Below are positions 18,984-27,984 of a stretch of 64,000 bases of DNA, piece after piece; position 1 is the first letter of the stretch; each line of letters begins with the position of its first letter. This DNA is from Actinomadura litoris. Its GTDB lineage: Bacteria; Actinomycetota; Actinomycetes; Streptosporangiales; Streptosporangiaceae. The DNA lies in contig NZ_WOFH01000005.1 in NCBI RefSeq assembly GCF_009733595.1, positions 470,406 through 534,405 on the forward strand, given 5' to 3'. A program made the translations under genes and the position numbers. The notes under the pieces were generated by a model. The model saw only the letters and a program-made list of their open reading frames with translations. It was not told where the DNA came from and did not search any database.

Positions 18984-19546
18984 GTCGGGCTCCTCAGGTC
19001 GGCTGGGCACAGCATCGCATGATCGTTATGGGGCGCTCGCGGGGGCCTCGACCTGTGATTCTCCGTCCGGGTGAGCAATCGGCGACGCGCGGTTTACTTT
19101 TGGCGCAATCGGCGGATGGGACGTTAAGTCATACCGTAGGCTCCGCCCCAGAGCCCGACCTGGAAGCCCTCGAACGCACCGCCGAAACCGTCCGCCGCTC
19201 CGACCCGCCGCGCGCCCCGTCGGGTCGGTTTGGAGCGGTCCCAGACCGTCAGCGACCCGTCCCGGGCCGCCGGTGGTCCGGTTCCGCCCGCCGGACGGCG
19301 CCTGCCCACCGGACCCCCTGTGGCCCGGGCCCGCCGCTCGCCCGCGCGGGACCGGTGCCGCCCGGTACCCGTGCCGCCGAGCGTGTCCCGGAAAGGTCAA
19401 GATCAAGTCGTCCGGCGCGTTGCCCGATCACTTACCGCAGGTGAATGATTGCGATGCGCTTCCGACCCTCTGTGTGGTGATGCAGTGAATCTCGGCACGA
19501 CGGACCCAGGCTCCCGCGACCGTGGCGGCCCTCGGCGGGCCGCGAC
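18984..19546. other. Gene-free intergenic region
   Basis: Divergent gap of about 560 bp. Open frames here lack ribosome binding sites and codon bias. The sequence near 19090-19140 is AT-richer (GGTTTACTTTTGGCG, GTTAAGTCATACCGTAGG) and probably holds promoters; a second AT-richer stretch near 19430-19490 precedes the next gene. No RNA gene was recognised. Confidence 0.5.
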
Positions 19547-19951
19547 GTGAGCGGGATGGAGCGGCTCGGCGACCCGCTCGGTTTCACCGCCGACCCGGAG
19601 GAGGCGCGGCGGGCGCGGCGCACGGTCCGGGAGCGGGCGGGCAAGGTCGTCGCCGACCCGGCGCTGCTCGACGACGTCGAGCTGATGAGCGCCGAGGCCA
19701 TCGCGAACGCCGTCCTGCACGGGACCGGGCTCATCAGGGTGACCGTGGAGACCGACGGGCGGCGGCTGCGCGTGGAGGTGGCCGACGACGGTCCGGCCGG
19801 CGCCGACCAGCACCGGCGGTGCCGCCTGGACCACGGGCGCGGGCTCACCGTGATCGACGCGCTCGCCGAGGAGTGGGGGCTCGACCAGACGCCCCGCCGC
19901 ACCCGGCTCTGGTTCGAGGTCGACGCCGCCAGGGTGTCCGCGGGGGCCTGA
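19547..19951 (+). CDS. Anti-sigma-factor-type ATP-binding protein (HATPase_c)
   Basis: A 134-residue single-domain GHKL ATPase like the RsbW/SpoIIAB and actinobacterial regulatory kinases. N box: DVELMSAEAIANAVLHGTG; G1 box: LRVEVADDGPAG; G2-like: HGRGLTVIDALAEEWG. It probably regulates a sigma factor or anti-anti-sigma factor by phosphorylation or binding, as inferred from the family. Start taken as GTG 19547; an ATG three codons later is possible. No sigma or antagonist gene is adjacent. Confidence 0.8.
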   Translation: MSGMERLGDPLGFTADPEEARRARRTVRERAGKVVADPALLDDVELMSAEAIANAVLHGTGLIRVTVETDGRRLRVEVADDGPAGADQHRRCRLDHGRGLTVIDALAEEWGLDQTPRRTRLWFEVDAARVSAGA

Positions 19952-20020
19952 GACCGGGGGGCGGCGGGCAGATCGTCTCCTGGGCGGCGGTTCGTCCGGC
20001 ATGGGTAGTCTGGATCGACC

Positions 20021-20614
20021 ATGGAGACGACGTCCGGCGGGTTGCGCGAGCGCAAGAAGGAGGCGACGCGCGAGGCGCTGCACGACGCCGCGATGCGCCT
20101 CGCCGTCGAGCACGGTCTCCAGGAGGTCACCGTCGAGGCGATCGCCGACGCGGCCGGGGTGTCGCGGCGCACGTTCTCCAACTACTTCGGCGGCAAGGAG
20201 GAGGCGCTCCTCTACGGCGACGAGCGGCGCATGCAGAACCTGCTGGAGCGGTTCATCGCGCGCCCGTGCGACGAGTCGTCGTGGGCCGCGCTGCGCGGCT
20301 CGCTGCACGCGATGCTCGCCGAGGAGGGCGAGCGCGATCCGCGCTGGGTGGCGCAGGCGCGGCTGGCGCGCGAGCACCCCTCGGTGATGGCGCAGCAGCT
20401 CGCGCACTGGGCCTCGCTGGAGCGCACCTTCGCCGACCTCATCGCCGTGCGGGACGGCCTCCCCTCCGGCGGCGCCCGCCCCCGCGCGATGGCGGGCGCG
20501 TTCATGGCCGCCCTGCGCATCGCCGCGATCGTCTGGACGGACGAGCGGCCGCCCCGCCCGCTGGCCGAGATCGCCGACGACCTGCTGCAGGAGATGGCCC
20601 GGCCGTTCGGCTGA
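20021..20614 (+). CDS. TetR/AcrR family transcriptional regulator
   Basis: A 197-residue regulator whose helix-turn-helix (ATREALHDAAMRLAVEHGLQEVTVEAIADAAGVSRRTFSNYFGGKEE) is of the subgroup with RRTFSNYF, often controlling transporters or redox genes. The C-terminal helical domain ends AEIADDLLQEMARPFG. Convergent with the pyruvate oxidase gene, leaving only 4 bp between stops, and 69 bp downstream of the ATP-binding protein gene. Ligand unknown. Confidence 0.85.
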   Translation: METTSGGLRERKKEATREALHDAAMRLAVEHGLQEVTVEAIADAAGVSRRTFSNYFGGKEEALLYGDERRMQNLLERFIARPCDESSWAALRGSLHAMLAEEGERDPRWVAQARLAREHPSVMAQQLAHWASLERTFADLIAVRDGLPSGGARPRAMAGAFMAALRIAAIVWTDERPPRPLAEIADDLLQEMARPFG

Positions 20615-20618
20615 GGGG

Positions 20619-22352
20619 TCAGGGCCGCGGGATGTTGCGCAGGTTGCTGCGGGCCAGGTCCAGCATCCTGCCGACGCCGCCGGTCAGGACGGTCTTCCCG
20701 GCGGCCAGCGCGAAGCCCCTGATCTGCTGCGCGGTGACGCGCGGCGGGATGGACAGCGCGTTCGGGTCGGTGACGACGTCCACCAGGTAGGGGCCGGGCG
20801 AGGCGAGCGCCCTGCCGAGCGCGCCGCGCACGTCGGACGGGCGCTCCACCCGCGCCGACTCGATGCCCGCCGCCTCGGCGATCGCCGCGTAGTCGACGGC
20901 CTCGTGGTCGGTCTCGAACGAGGGCAGGCCGTCCACCAGCATCTCCAGCTTCACCATGCCGAGCGACGCGTTGTCGAAGACGACGATCTTCACCGGCACG
21001 CGGTGCAGCCGCACGGTGAGCAGTTCGCCGAGCAGCATCCCGAGGCCGCCGTCGCCGGAGACCGAGATGACCTGGCGGCCGGGCGCCCCGTACTGCGCGC
21101 CGATCGCGTGCGGGAGGGCGTTCGCCATGCTGCCGTGCACGAACGACCCCATCACGCGGCGCCGTCCGTTGGGGGTGATGTAGCGGGCGACCCACACGTT
21201 GCACATGCCGGTGTCCACGGTGAAGATGGCGTCTTCCGCGGCGAGGTCGTCCAGGACGCTCGCGACGTATTCGGGGTGGATCGGAATGTGCCGGTCGATG
21301 TCGCGCGTGTACGCGGAGACGACGTTCTCCAGGGCACGCGCGTGCTTGCGCAGCATGTCGTCCAGGTAGGAGCGGTCGTGCTTCTGCTCCACCTTCTCCA
21401 GGACGAGCCGGAGCGTCTCCCCGATGTCCCCGTGCACGGCCAGGTCCAGGGGTGTGCGGCGGCCCAGCCGGGACGGGTCGTCGTCCACCTGGATGGTGTT
21501 CTTACCGGGCAGGAACGGGTCGTAGGGGAAATCGGTGCCGAGCAGCAGGACGAGGTCGGCCTCCTGCGTCGCGTCGTAGCAGGCGCCGTAGCCGAGCAGC
21601 CCGCTCATACCCACGTCGAACGGATTGTCGTACTGGATCCACTCCTTGCCGCGCAGCGCGTGCCCGACCGGCGACAGGACCTTGTGCGCCAGCGCCATCA
21701 CCTCCGCGTGCGCGTTCCTGACCCCCGCGCCGCAGAACAGCATCACCCTGCGGGCCCGGTTCAGCGCGCCCGCCAGCCGCTCCACCTGGTCGGGCGGCGG
21801 ACGCACCACGCCCTTGCGGACGAGGAGGTCGTGCTCGCCCGTGGGCTCGGTCGCGTCCCGGCTGGCGATGTCGCCCGGCAACGTCAGCACGGCGACGCCG
21901 CCGAGCCCGACCGCGTGCTGGATCGCGGTCCGCAGGATCCGGGGCATCTGCGCCGGGCCGTTGATCATCTCGCAGTAGTGGCTGCACTCGGCGAACAGCC
22001 GCTCGGGACGGGTCTCCTGGAAGTAGCCGCTGCCGATCTGCGTGCTCGGGATCTGCGAGGCCAGCGCGAGCACGGGCGCGCCGGAGCGGTGCGCGTCGTA
22101 CAGGCCCTGGAGCAGGTGCGTGTTGCCGGGCCCGCAGCTTCCGGCGCACACGGCGAGCCGTCCGGTGGTCTGCGCCTCGGCCGCCGCCGCGAACGCGCCC
22201 GCCTCCTCGTTGCGGACGTGGACCCAGTCGATGCCGTCCGTCCGGCGGACGGCGTCCACGACGGGGTTGAGGCTGTCGCCGACCACCCCGTAGATCCGCC
22301 GCACCCCGGCCTGCCGCAGCACCTCGATGAACTGGTCGGCGACCGTCGCCAT
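20619..22352 (-). CDS. poxB: Pyruvate dehydrogenase (quinone)/pyruvate oxidase, TPP-dependent
   Basis: Peripheral membrane flavoenzyme family that oxidises pyruvate to acetate and CO2 with electrons passed to quinone. 577 residues with the three-domain TPP fold: N-terminal PYR domain containing the catalytic Glu in VHVRNEEAGAFAAAAEA, a central FAD-type domain (RRVMLFCGAGVRNAHAE, LVLLLGTDFPY), and the PP domain with the TPP/Mg motif GDGGLGMLLGELLTVRLHRVPVKIVVFDN. Start ATG 22352 follows a GGGGGG run. Related TPP enzymes (acetolactate synthase, glyoxylate carboligase) are less likely given NHE-equivalent and central domain patterns. Divergent from the MarR gene. Confidence 0.88.
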   Translation of the reverse strand: MATVADQFIEVLRQAGVRRIYGVVGDSLNPVVDAVRRTDGIDWVHVRNEEAGAFAAAAEAQTTGRLAVCAGSCGPGNTHLLQGLYDAHRSGAPVLALASQIPSTQIGSGYFQETRPERLFAECSHYCEMINGPAQMPRILRTAIQHAVGLGGVAVLTLPGDIASRDATEPTGEHDLLVRKGVVRPPPDQVERLAGALNRARRVMLFCGAGVRNAHAEVMALAHKVLSPVGHALRGKEWIQYDNPFDVGMSGLLGYGACYDATQEADLVLLLGTDFPYDPFLPGKNTIQVDDDPSRLGRRTPLDLAVHGDIGETLRLVLEKVEQKHDRSYLDDMLRKHARALENVVSAYTRDIDRHIPIHPEYVASVLDDLAAEDAIFTVDTGMCNVWVARYITPNGRRRVMGSFVHGSMANALPHAIGAQYGAPGRQVISVSGDGGLGMLLGELLTVRLHRVPVKIVVFDNASLGMVKLEMLVDGLPSFETDHEAVDYAAIAEAAGIESARVERPSDVRGALGRALASPGPYLVDVVTDPNALSIPPRVTAQQIRGFALAAGKTVLTGGVGRMLDLARSNLRNIPRP

Positions 22353-22467
22353 CGTCCCCCCACGTCCCCGGTGATCGTCAGAGGGGAGATGCCCGGGGAC
22401 CGCCACGGTGAACCCGCAGGTAATCAAAATGTGAACCAATTAGATCCGGCGGGACTAGGGTGGCGTC

Positions 22468-23001
22468 ATGGACGCTGATGGCGACGCGGAACTGGACTTC
22501 TGGTCGTTCGTCGACCTCGCCGGCCGCCGTCTGTCGGAAGAGTTCGGCTTTCCGCACCGCGCCGCCACACGGTTGTTGCTGACGCTCAACCGGGCGTCCG
22601 CGATCGTCACCTACGACCTGGAGTCCACCGTGCACCGCCCGCGCGGGCACTCCTGGTCGGCGTTCCGGCTGCTGTTCGTCACCTGGCTCGCCGGGCCGCT
22701 GGAGCCCGGACGCGCCGCCACGCTGGCCGGGATGAGCAGGGCGGCCGTCTCCAACCTCGCCAAGACCCTCGTCGCGGACGGGATGATGGTCCGCACGCCC
22801 GGCGAGCGCGACGGCCGGTCGGTGATCCTGTCGCTGACCGATCAGGGCGGCAAGGCGATGCTGGACATCTTCACCGGGCAGAACGAGCGCGAGCGGCAGT
22901 GGGCGAGCGTGCTGACCGAGGCCGAGCAGCAGATACTGATCATGCTGCTGGACAAGCTCATCGCCGGGCGCGACCGGTTCGACGTCCGCGAGCGCAGCTA
23001 G
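22468..23001 (+). CDS. MarR family transcriptional regulator
   Basis: A 177-residue winged-helix regulator. The DNA-binding core is RAATLAGMSRAAVSNLAKTLVADGMMVRTPGERDGRSVILSLTDQG, with the RDGRS wing tip typical of MarR. Located 110 bp upstream of and codirectional with the homogentisate dioxygenase gene, so it is a good candidate regulator of that operon (inference); the divergent pyruvate oxidase gene 115 bp away could also be a target. Confidence 0.87.
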   Translation: MDADGDAELDFWSFVDLAGRRLSEEFGFPHRAATRLLLTLNRASAIVTYDLESTVHRPRGHSWSAFRLLFVTWLAGPLEPGRAATLAGMSRAAVSNLAKTLVADGMMVRTPGERDGRSVILSLTDQGGKAMLDIFTGQNERERQWASVLTEAEQQILIMLLDKLIAGRDRFDVRERS

Positions 23002-23066
23002 CCTGGCGGGCGGCCGGCCCGGGGGGCGACCCTTCCCTGATCCCGACCGGCGTCGTAATGTCGACG

Positions 23067-23093
23067 CAAAGTAGTAAACACGTTAATCATTTG
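23067..23093 (+). promoter_or_regulatory. Imperfect palindrome before the homogentisate operon
   Basis: An AT-rich 27-bp element reading CAAAGTAGTAAAC, a central A, then CGTTAATCATTTG. Eight of thirteen positions are symmetric, with a CAAA...TTTG frame. It lies 20 bp before the hmgA start in otherwise GC-rich DNA and could be the binding site of the adjacent MarR protein. Confidence 0.35.
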
Positions 23094-23111
23094 CTGGAGG
23101 CGAACGAGACC

Positions 23112-24302
23112 ATGGCCCACTACCGCCGGGCCGGCGACGTACCGCCGAAGCGCCACACCCAGCACAGGGACGGCGCGGAGCGGCTGTACTTCGAGGAGTT
23201 GATGGGCGAGGAGGGCTTCTCCTCGGACTCCTCCCTGCTCTACCACCGGGAGATCCCCTCGGCGATCGTCGACTCGCGCGTCTGGGAGACCCCCGACGCC
23301 GCGACGACGCCGAACCACCCGCTCAAACCGCGCCACCTCAAGCTGCACGAGCTTTTCCCCAAGGAGACCTGGAGCGAGACCGACACGGTGACCGGGCGGC
23401 GGCTGATCCTCGGCAACGCCGACGTCCGGCTGTCCTACGCCGTCTCCAGCGCCGCGTCCCCGCTGTACCGCAACGCGACCGGCGACGAGATCGTCTACGT
23501 CGAGTCCGGCAGCGCGACCGTTGAGACGATCTTCGGCGCGCTCTCGGCGCGGCAGGGCGACTACGTGGTCATCCCCACGTCCACGACGCACCGGTGGCTG
23601 CCCAACGGCGACCTGCCGCTGCGCACCTACGTCATCGAGGCGACCGGGCACATCACGCCGCCCAAGCGGTACCTGTCGCGCTTCGGCCAGTTCCTGGAGC
23701 ACGCCCCCTACTGCGAGCGCGATCTGCACGGCCCCGGCAACCCCATCCAGGTGGACGGCAGCGACGTCGACGTCCTGGTCAAGCACCGCGGCCCCGGCGG
23801 CGTCGCCGGCACCCGGCTCACCTACGCGCGGCACCCGTTCGACGTCGTCGGCTGGGACGGCTGCCTCTACCCGTTCACCTTCAACGTGGACGACTTCGAG
23901 CCGATCACCGGCCGCGTCCACCAGCCGCCGCCGGTGCACCAGGTGTTCGAGGGGCACAACTTCGTCGTGTGCAACTTCGTCCCGCGCAAGGTGGACTACC
24001 ACCCGCTGTCCATCCCGGTGCCCTACTACCACTCCAACGTGGACTCCGACGAGGTCATGTTCTACTGCGGCGGCGACTACGAGGCCCGCAAGGGGTCGGG
24101 CATCGGGCAGGGCTCGGTGTCGGTCCACCCCGGCGGCCTCGCGCACGGCCCGCAGCCGGGCGCGTACGAGCGCAGCATCGGCGCCGAGTTCTTCGACGAG
24201 CTGGCCGTGATGGTCGACACCTTCCGTCCGCTGGAGATCGGCGAGGGCGGTCTGGCCGGTGAGGATCCCGCGTACGCCTGGACCTGGGCGAGGCGGTCAT
24301 GA
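23112..24302 (+). CDS. hmgA: Homogentisate 1,2-dioxygenase
   Basis: Fe(II) enzyme opening the aromatic ring of homogentisate to maleylacetoacetate in tyrosine/phenylalanine breakdown. 396 residues starting MAHYRRAGDVPPKRHTQ at an ATG with GGAGG upstream. The cupin-type active site is intact: iron ligands are seen as His in YYHSN (about residue 305), Glu in DSDEVMFY (about 313) and His in GGLAHGP (about 344). DEIVYVESGSATVETIFG and GDYVVIPTSTTHRW form the first cupin. The stop overlaps the next start (ATGA), showing translational coupling. Confidence 0.95.
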   Translation: MAHYRRAGDVPPKRHTQHRDGAERLYFEELMGEEGFSSDSSLLYHREIPSAIVDSRVWETPDAATTPNHPLKPRHLKLHELFPKETWSETDTVTGRRLILGNADVRLSYAVSSAASPLYRNATGDEIVYVESGSATVETIFGALSARQGDYVVIPTSTTHRWLPNGDLPLRTYVIEATGHITPPKRYLSRFGQFLEHAPYCERDLHGPGNPIQVDGSDVDVLVKHRGPGGVAGTRLTYARHPFDVVGWDGCLYPFTFNVDDFEPITGRVHQPPPVHQVFEGHNFVVCNFVPRKVDYHPLSIPVPYYHSNVDSDEVMFYCGGDYEARKGSGIGQGSVSVHPGGLAHGPQPGAYERSIGAEFFDELAVMVDTFRPLEIGEGGLAGEDPAYAWTWARRS

Positions 24303-25180
24303 CCGAGCCTCTCGCCGCCGTGGCCCCCGCCATCGAGCCTCCCGCCCTGTTCACCGGGCTGTGCGACGACGCGGCCGTGTTCCCGCCCGGCCTCGCGCCG
24401 CTGGCGGAGGCCGTTCCCGCGCACCGCCGGCACCGCGCCGCCGCCTACGCGCCGATGGTCGGCCCGCTCGTCCTGCCGGTGAACGCGCTGGGCGACCTCG
24501 GCCCGATGCTGCGCGAGAAGATCGGCATCTCGGTGACCGCGCCCGGCGGCCCCGACGACGTCACCGAGACCTTCGCCGCCGCGTCCGGGATCCCGGTCGA
24601 GCTGCACGGGATCGAGGTCGCCGTCCCGCCCGGCATGTCCCCGGGCGACTTCTTCCGCGCCCTCGACCGCGCCCACGCCGGACGCGAGGACGTCCCCGTC
24701 TGCGTCGAGGTGCCCCGCGACGAGCGCCGTTCCGAGATCATCCGGGGCCTCGCCGCGACCGGCCACCGCGCGAAGTTCCGCACCGGCGGCGTGACGGCCG
24801 ACCTGTACCCGTCCGTGGAGGAGCTGGCCGACGCGATCAAGTCGGCGGTCATCGCGGGCGTGCCGTTCAAGGCCACGGCGGGGCTGCACAACCCCGTCCG
24901 GCACACCGAGCGCGCGACGGGCTTCGACCAGCACGGCTACCTGAACATCCTGCTCGCCACCGACGCGGCGCTGGACGGCGGCACCGCCGCCGAGCTGGCC
25001 AAGATCCTCGACCAGCGCGACCCGTTCTTCGTCGCGGGCGCCGTCCCCGCGCTCGCCGACCGGGCCGCCGAGATCCGCTCGGCCTTCCTGTCCTTCGGGA
25101 CGTGCAGCATCGCCGAGCCGCTGGGCGACCTCGCGGGTCTCGGCCTACTCCCAGACGAGTTCTTCCAGGAGGATCTGTGA
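24299..25180 (+). CDS. Uncharacterised protein of the homogentisate operon
   Basis: A 293-residue soluble protein lying between hmgA and fahA, overlapping both by 4 bp, so almost certainly working in the same pathway. No domain is recognised. It begins PPALFTGLCDDAAVFPPGLAPLAEAV, a pattern with conserved Cys and Asp residues; the centre contains VPVCVEVPRD, AKFRTGGVTADLYPSVEELADAI and VPFKATAGLHNPVRH, which alternates strands and helices like a TIM barrel. The missing step between the flanking enzymes is maleylacetoacetate isomerisation. Since actinobacteria use mycothiol rather than glutathione, this protein is a candidate for that or for a support role; this is inference only. Confidence 0.8.
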   Translation: MTEPLAAVAPAIEPPALFTGLCDDAAVFPPGLAPLAEAVPAHRRHRAAAYAPMVGPLVLPVNALGDLGPMLREKIGISVTAPGGPDDVTETFAAASGIPVELHGIEVAVPPGMSPGDFFRALDRAHAGREDVPVCVEVPRDERRSEIIRGLAATGHRAKFRTGGVTADLYPSVEELADAIKSAVIAGVPFKATAGLHNPVRHTERATGFDQHGYLNILLATDAALDGGTAAELAKILDQRDPFFVAGAVPALADRAAEIRSAFLSFGTCSIAEPLGDLAGLGLLPDEFFQEDL

Positions 25181-26349
25181 CCCGTATCGCGATCCCGGCG
25201 GATTCTCCGTTCGGCCTCGCCAACCTGCCCTACGGCGTGTTCTCGACACCGGGGCTCTCACCCCGCGTGGGCGTCCGCGTCGCGAACACGGTGGTCGACC
25301 TGGCCGCCGCGCTCGGCGACGACGTCTTCGCCCGGCCGTCGCTGAACCCGTTCATGGCGCAGGGATACGGACGGTGGGTGGAGGTCCGCGAGCGGATCAT
25401 CGACCTGGTGTCGGGGGACGTGCCGGGCTCGGCCGTCCACCCGGTCGGCGCGGTCACCCCGCACCTGCCGATCGAGGTCGCCGACTACGTCGACTTCTAC
25501 GCCTCCGAGCACCACGCCTCCAACCTCGGACGCCTGTTCCGCCCGGACTCCGAGCCGCTCATGCCGAACTGGAAGCACCTCCCGGTCGGCTACCACGGAC
25601 GCGCCGGGACGGTCGTCGCGTCCGGCACGGACATCGTCCGCCCGAGCGGCCAGCGCAAGGCGCCGTCTGAGGACACGCCCTCCTACGGCCCGTCCCGCCG
25701 GTTGGACATCGAGGCGGAGGTCGGCTTCATCGTCGGCACCACCTCCCCCCTGGGCACACCCGTCCCCACGGACGAGTTCTCTGAGCACGTCTTCGGGGCC
25801 GTCCTGCTGAACGACTGGTCGGCGCGTGACATCCAGGCTTGGGAGTACGTCCCGCTGGGGCCGTTCCTGGGGAAGAGTTTCGCGACGTCCATCTCCCCTT
25901 GGGTCGTCCCCCTCCTCGCGCTGGAATCGGCCCGCGTGGCCACTCCGCTGCAGGACCCCGAGCCTCTCCCGTACCTCCAGGAGAAGAACGCATGGGGGCT
26001 CGACCTGAACCTCGTCGTCGAGTGGAACGGCCAGGTCGTGTCCCGTCCGCCTTACCGGGAGATGTACTGGTCGCCTGCGCAGATGCTCGCGCACATGACG
26101 GTGAACGGCGCCTCGTCCCGCACCGGCGACCTGTTCGCGTCCGGGACGGTGTCGGGCCCCGAGAAGGACCAGCGCGGCGCGTTCATCGAGCTGACCTGGG
26201 GCGGCAAGGAGCCCGTCGAGGTGAACGGCGAGCCCCGCACCTTCCTTGAGGACGGCGACGAGGTCACGATCTCCGCGACCGCGCCGGGCGCGTCCGGCGC
26301 CTCGATCTCCTTCGGCGAGGTCCGGGGCCGCGTCCTGCCCGCACGCTGA
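25177..26349 (+). CDS. fahA: Fumarylacetoacetase
   Basis: Hydrolyses fumarylacetoacetate to fumarate and acetoacetate, the last step of tyrosine degradation. 390 residues from GTG 25177 (AGGAGG 4 nt upstream), overlapping the preceding stop. The N-terminal SH3-like domain (SPFGLANLPYGVFSTPG) is followed by the FAH catalytic domain: metal ligands and catalytic His in DFYASEHHASNLGRLFRP and VGYHGR, plus ARDIQAWEYVPLGPFLGKSF. Final gene of the operon, immediately followed by a terminator. Confidence 0.95.
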   Translation: MTRIAIPADSPFGLANLPYGVFSTPGLSPRVGVRVANTVVDLAAALGDDVFARPSLNPFMAQGYGRWVEVRERIIDLVSGDVPGSAVHPVGAVTPHLPIEVADYVDFYASEHHASNLGRLFRPDSEPLMPNWKHLPVGYHGRAGTVVASGTDIVRPSGQRKAPSEDTPSYGPSRRLDIEAEVGFIVGTTSPLGTPVPTDEFSEHVFGAVLLNDWSARDIQAWEYVPLGPFLGKSFATSISPWVVPLLALESARVATPLQDPEPLPYLQEKNAWGLDLNLVVEWNGQVVSRPPYREMYWSPAQMLAHMTVNGASSRTGDLFASGTVSGPEKDQRGAFIELTWGGKEPVEVNGEPRTFLEDGDEVTISATAPGASGASISFGEVRGRVLPAR

Positions 26350-26350
26350 A

Positions 26351-26383
26351 CCGCCGGGCCCGGTCGGCGACCGGGCCCGGCGG
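26351..26383. terminator. Bidirectional terminator with 15-bp perfect stem
   Basis: CCGCCGGGCCCGGTC, GGC loop, GACCGGGCCCGGCGG. It occupies exactly the space between the fahA stop and the stop of the convergent gene, so it serves both transcripts. Confidence 0.85.
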
Positions 26384-27835
26384 TCAGTCGGTGCAGACGG
26401 TGCCGGGCGCGGGCAGCACGAGGTCGGTCAGGTACTGGTTGGTCGCGTCCCGGACGCATGCCGACGACAGGAACATGCTGTAGTCGTCGCCTTCCCGGCT
26501 CAGGACGACGCTCCCGGGCAACTGGCCGGCGAACGCCCGGCCCGCCGAGTGCGGCGCGTGCGCCTGGTGCGTCGACTGGACGACCAGCGCCTTCGGGCCC
26601 TGCGGGACCCTCCCACCGGCACGCGCGGGCTTGGCGGGCACCGGCCAGCCCACGCACCCGATGAGCTTGGCCCAGCCCGACACGGCCCCGCCGAGGTGAG
26701 GCGAACGCGCCTTGAGCGCCTTCTGCGCCCGCTCGGCCTGCTTGAACGTCCGGATCTGCCGGTGCGTGTCGAGGCACCCGCCGACCTGCTCCTGGACGCG
26801 GTCGAGCGTCCGGTCGGCCGCGGTGGCGAACCCCGACGCGTCCCCGCCCCGCGCCTTGGCGATCGCCCCCGCGAGCCGGGGCCAGAAGAATCCCTTGAGG
26901 TCCAGGCTCTCCTGCGTGGCCTCGCGGATGTCCTCACCCGTCAGCGGCCGCCCGTCCTCGACGGGGATGGGCTCACGATCGGCGCGGGCGACGAGCGCGT
27001 CGTACTCGGCGCCGACGTCGTGCCCCTTCAAGGCGCACCTGTCATCCGTGCCGCACCAGGCGGCGAACCGGTCGAAAGAATCCTCGGCGGCGGACGCCTC
27101 ATTCAGCGCCTGGTCGAGCGGCGAGACGGTGTCGTCGAGCGCGGTGTCGGCGTTCAGCGTGCGGAGCCGTCCGGGGAAGAGCGCGGCGTAGGTGCGTCCG
27201 AGAAGGGTGCTGTGCATGATCCCGTACCAGTTCAGCTGCCGCTCCCCGAGCTTCACACGCAACGCCTCGAAGTCCCTGGCGGCGCTGACGGAGTCGACAT
27301 TGGCGACCAGCGGCCCATTGCGCCGCAGGCAGTCCTCGCCGAATCCGCGATTGTGCTCGGCGAGCCTACGGAAGGCGCCACGATCCTGGGGAAAATGAGT
27401 GACCCCCTCGCCCTTCATCGGCACCGCACACCGCACAGGCGCACTGTGCCCCACCCCCCGAGGGTCGATCGCGACGATGTCGAACCGCTGCGTCATCGCC
27501 CCGGCGAGCTCGGGAAACCCGCTGCGCATCGCGAGCCTCAACTGCTCGATCGCGGACCGCCCGGCCCCGTTGTTGAGCACCAGCGTCCCCTGCCGGCGCG
27601 CCGGATCACCGGCCGCCCGCCGGACAAGCGCCAGCTCGATCTGCGCGCCACGCGGCGTGGACCACTCCACCGGCACCCGCATGGTGCCGCACTGCAGGCC
27701 CGCGAACTCGGCGTCGGCACAAGCACGCCACGCGATCCCCTGCGCTGCCTGCGCGGGCGCGGCCAGCACAGGGGCCAACATCACCCCACTCGCCAAAACG
27801 ACGACCTCCACCCGCAGCCCGAAGACTCCGCCCAC
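26384..27835 (-). CDS. Secreted alpha/beta-hydrolase-fold protein (S33/tripeptidyl aminopeptidase family) lacking the catalytic triad
   Basis: Family members are secreted actinobacterial aminopeptidases. This 483-residue copy has a signal peptide ending AQA before AQGIAWR, and the family skeleton (FDIVAIDPRGVG, LNWYGI...LLGRTYAALFPGRLRTL, a C-terminal TAP-like domain ending CVRDATNQYL). However, the nucleophile elbow, normally G-x-S-x-G, reads GIMHS (about residues 205-209), the usual oxyanion loop GGPGGS reads NGAGRSA, the acid position (normally a D/E in VQG-x-x-D) reads VQSTHQAH, and the His position (GxGH) reads REGDD. It is therefore probably a non-catalytic binding protein. The GTG at 27835 follows AAGGGG. 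Confidence 0.82.
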   Translation of the reverse strand: MGGVFGLRVEVVVLASGVMLAPVLAAPAQAAQGIAWRACADAEFAGLQCGTMRVPVEWSTPRGAQIELALVRRAAGDPARRQGTLVLNNGAGRSAIEQLRLAMRSGFPELAGAMTQRFDIVAIDPRGVGHSAPVRCAVPMKGEGVTHFPQDRGAFRRLAEHNRGFGEDCLRRNGPLVANVDSVSAARDFEALRVKLGERQLNWYGIMHSTLLGRTYAALFPGRLRTLNADTALDDTVSPLDQALNEASAAEDSFDRFAAWCGTDDRCALKGHDVGAEYDALVARADREPIPVEDGRPLTGEDIREATQESLDLKGFFWPRLAGAIAKARGGDASGFATAADRTLDRVQEQVGGCLDTHRQIRTFKQAERAQKALKARSPHLGGAVSGWAKLIGCVGWPVPAKPARAGGRVPQGPKALVVQSTHQAHAPHSAGRAFAGQLPGSVVLSREGDDYSMFLSSACVRDATNQYLTDLVLPAPGTVCTD

Positions 27836-27984
27836 ACCCAACCCCTTAGAAGCAGTTATGTACGCTAGAAGCTATAACCAAATTGACAGCCTCACAGTCG
27901 CCTCGTCAAGGGGCAGGGGGCCCGCAAGTTAGAAGCACTACTGTCGGCGATACTCTTTAACCCACGGTGGAAAGGGGTGGTGAC

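Noticed and set aside
26384..27835. GHS in DPRGVGHSAP as an alternative nucleophile for the S33-like protein
   Set aside because: This segment corresponds to the conserved DPRGxGxS loop before the nucleophile strand in active homologues, not to the nucleophile elbow.
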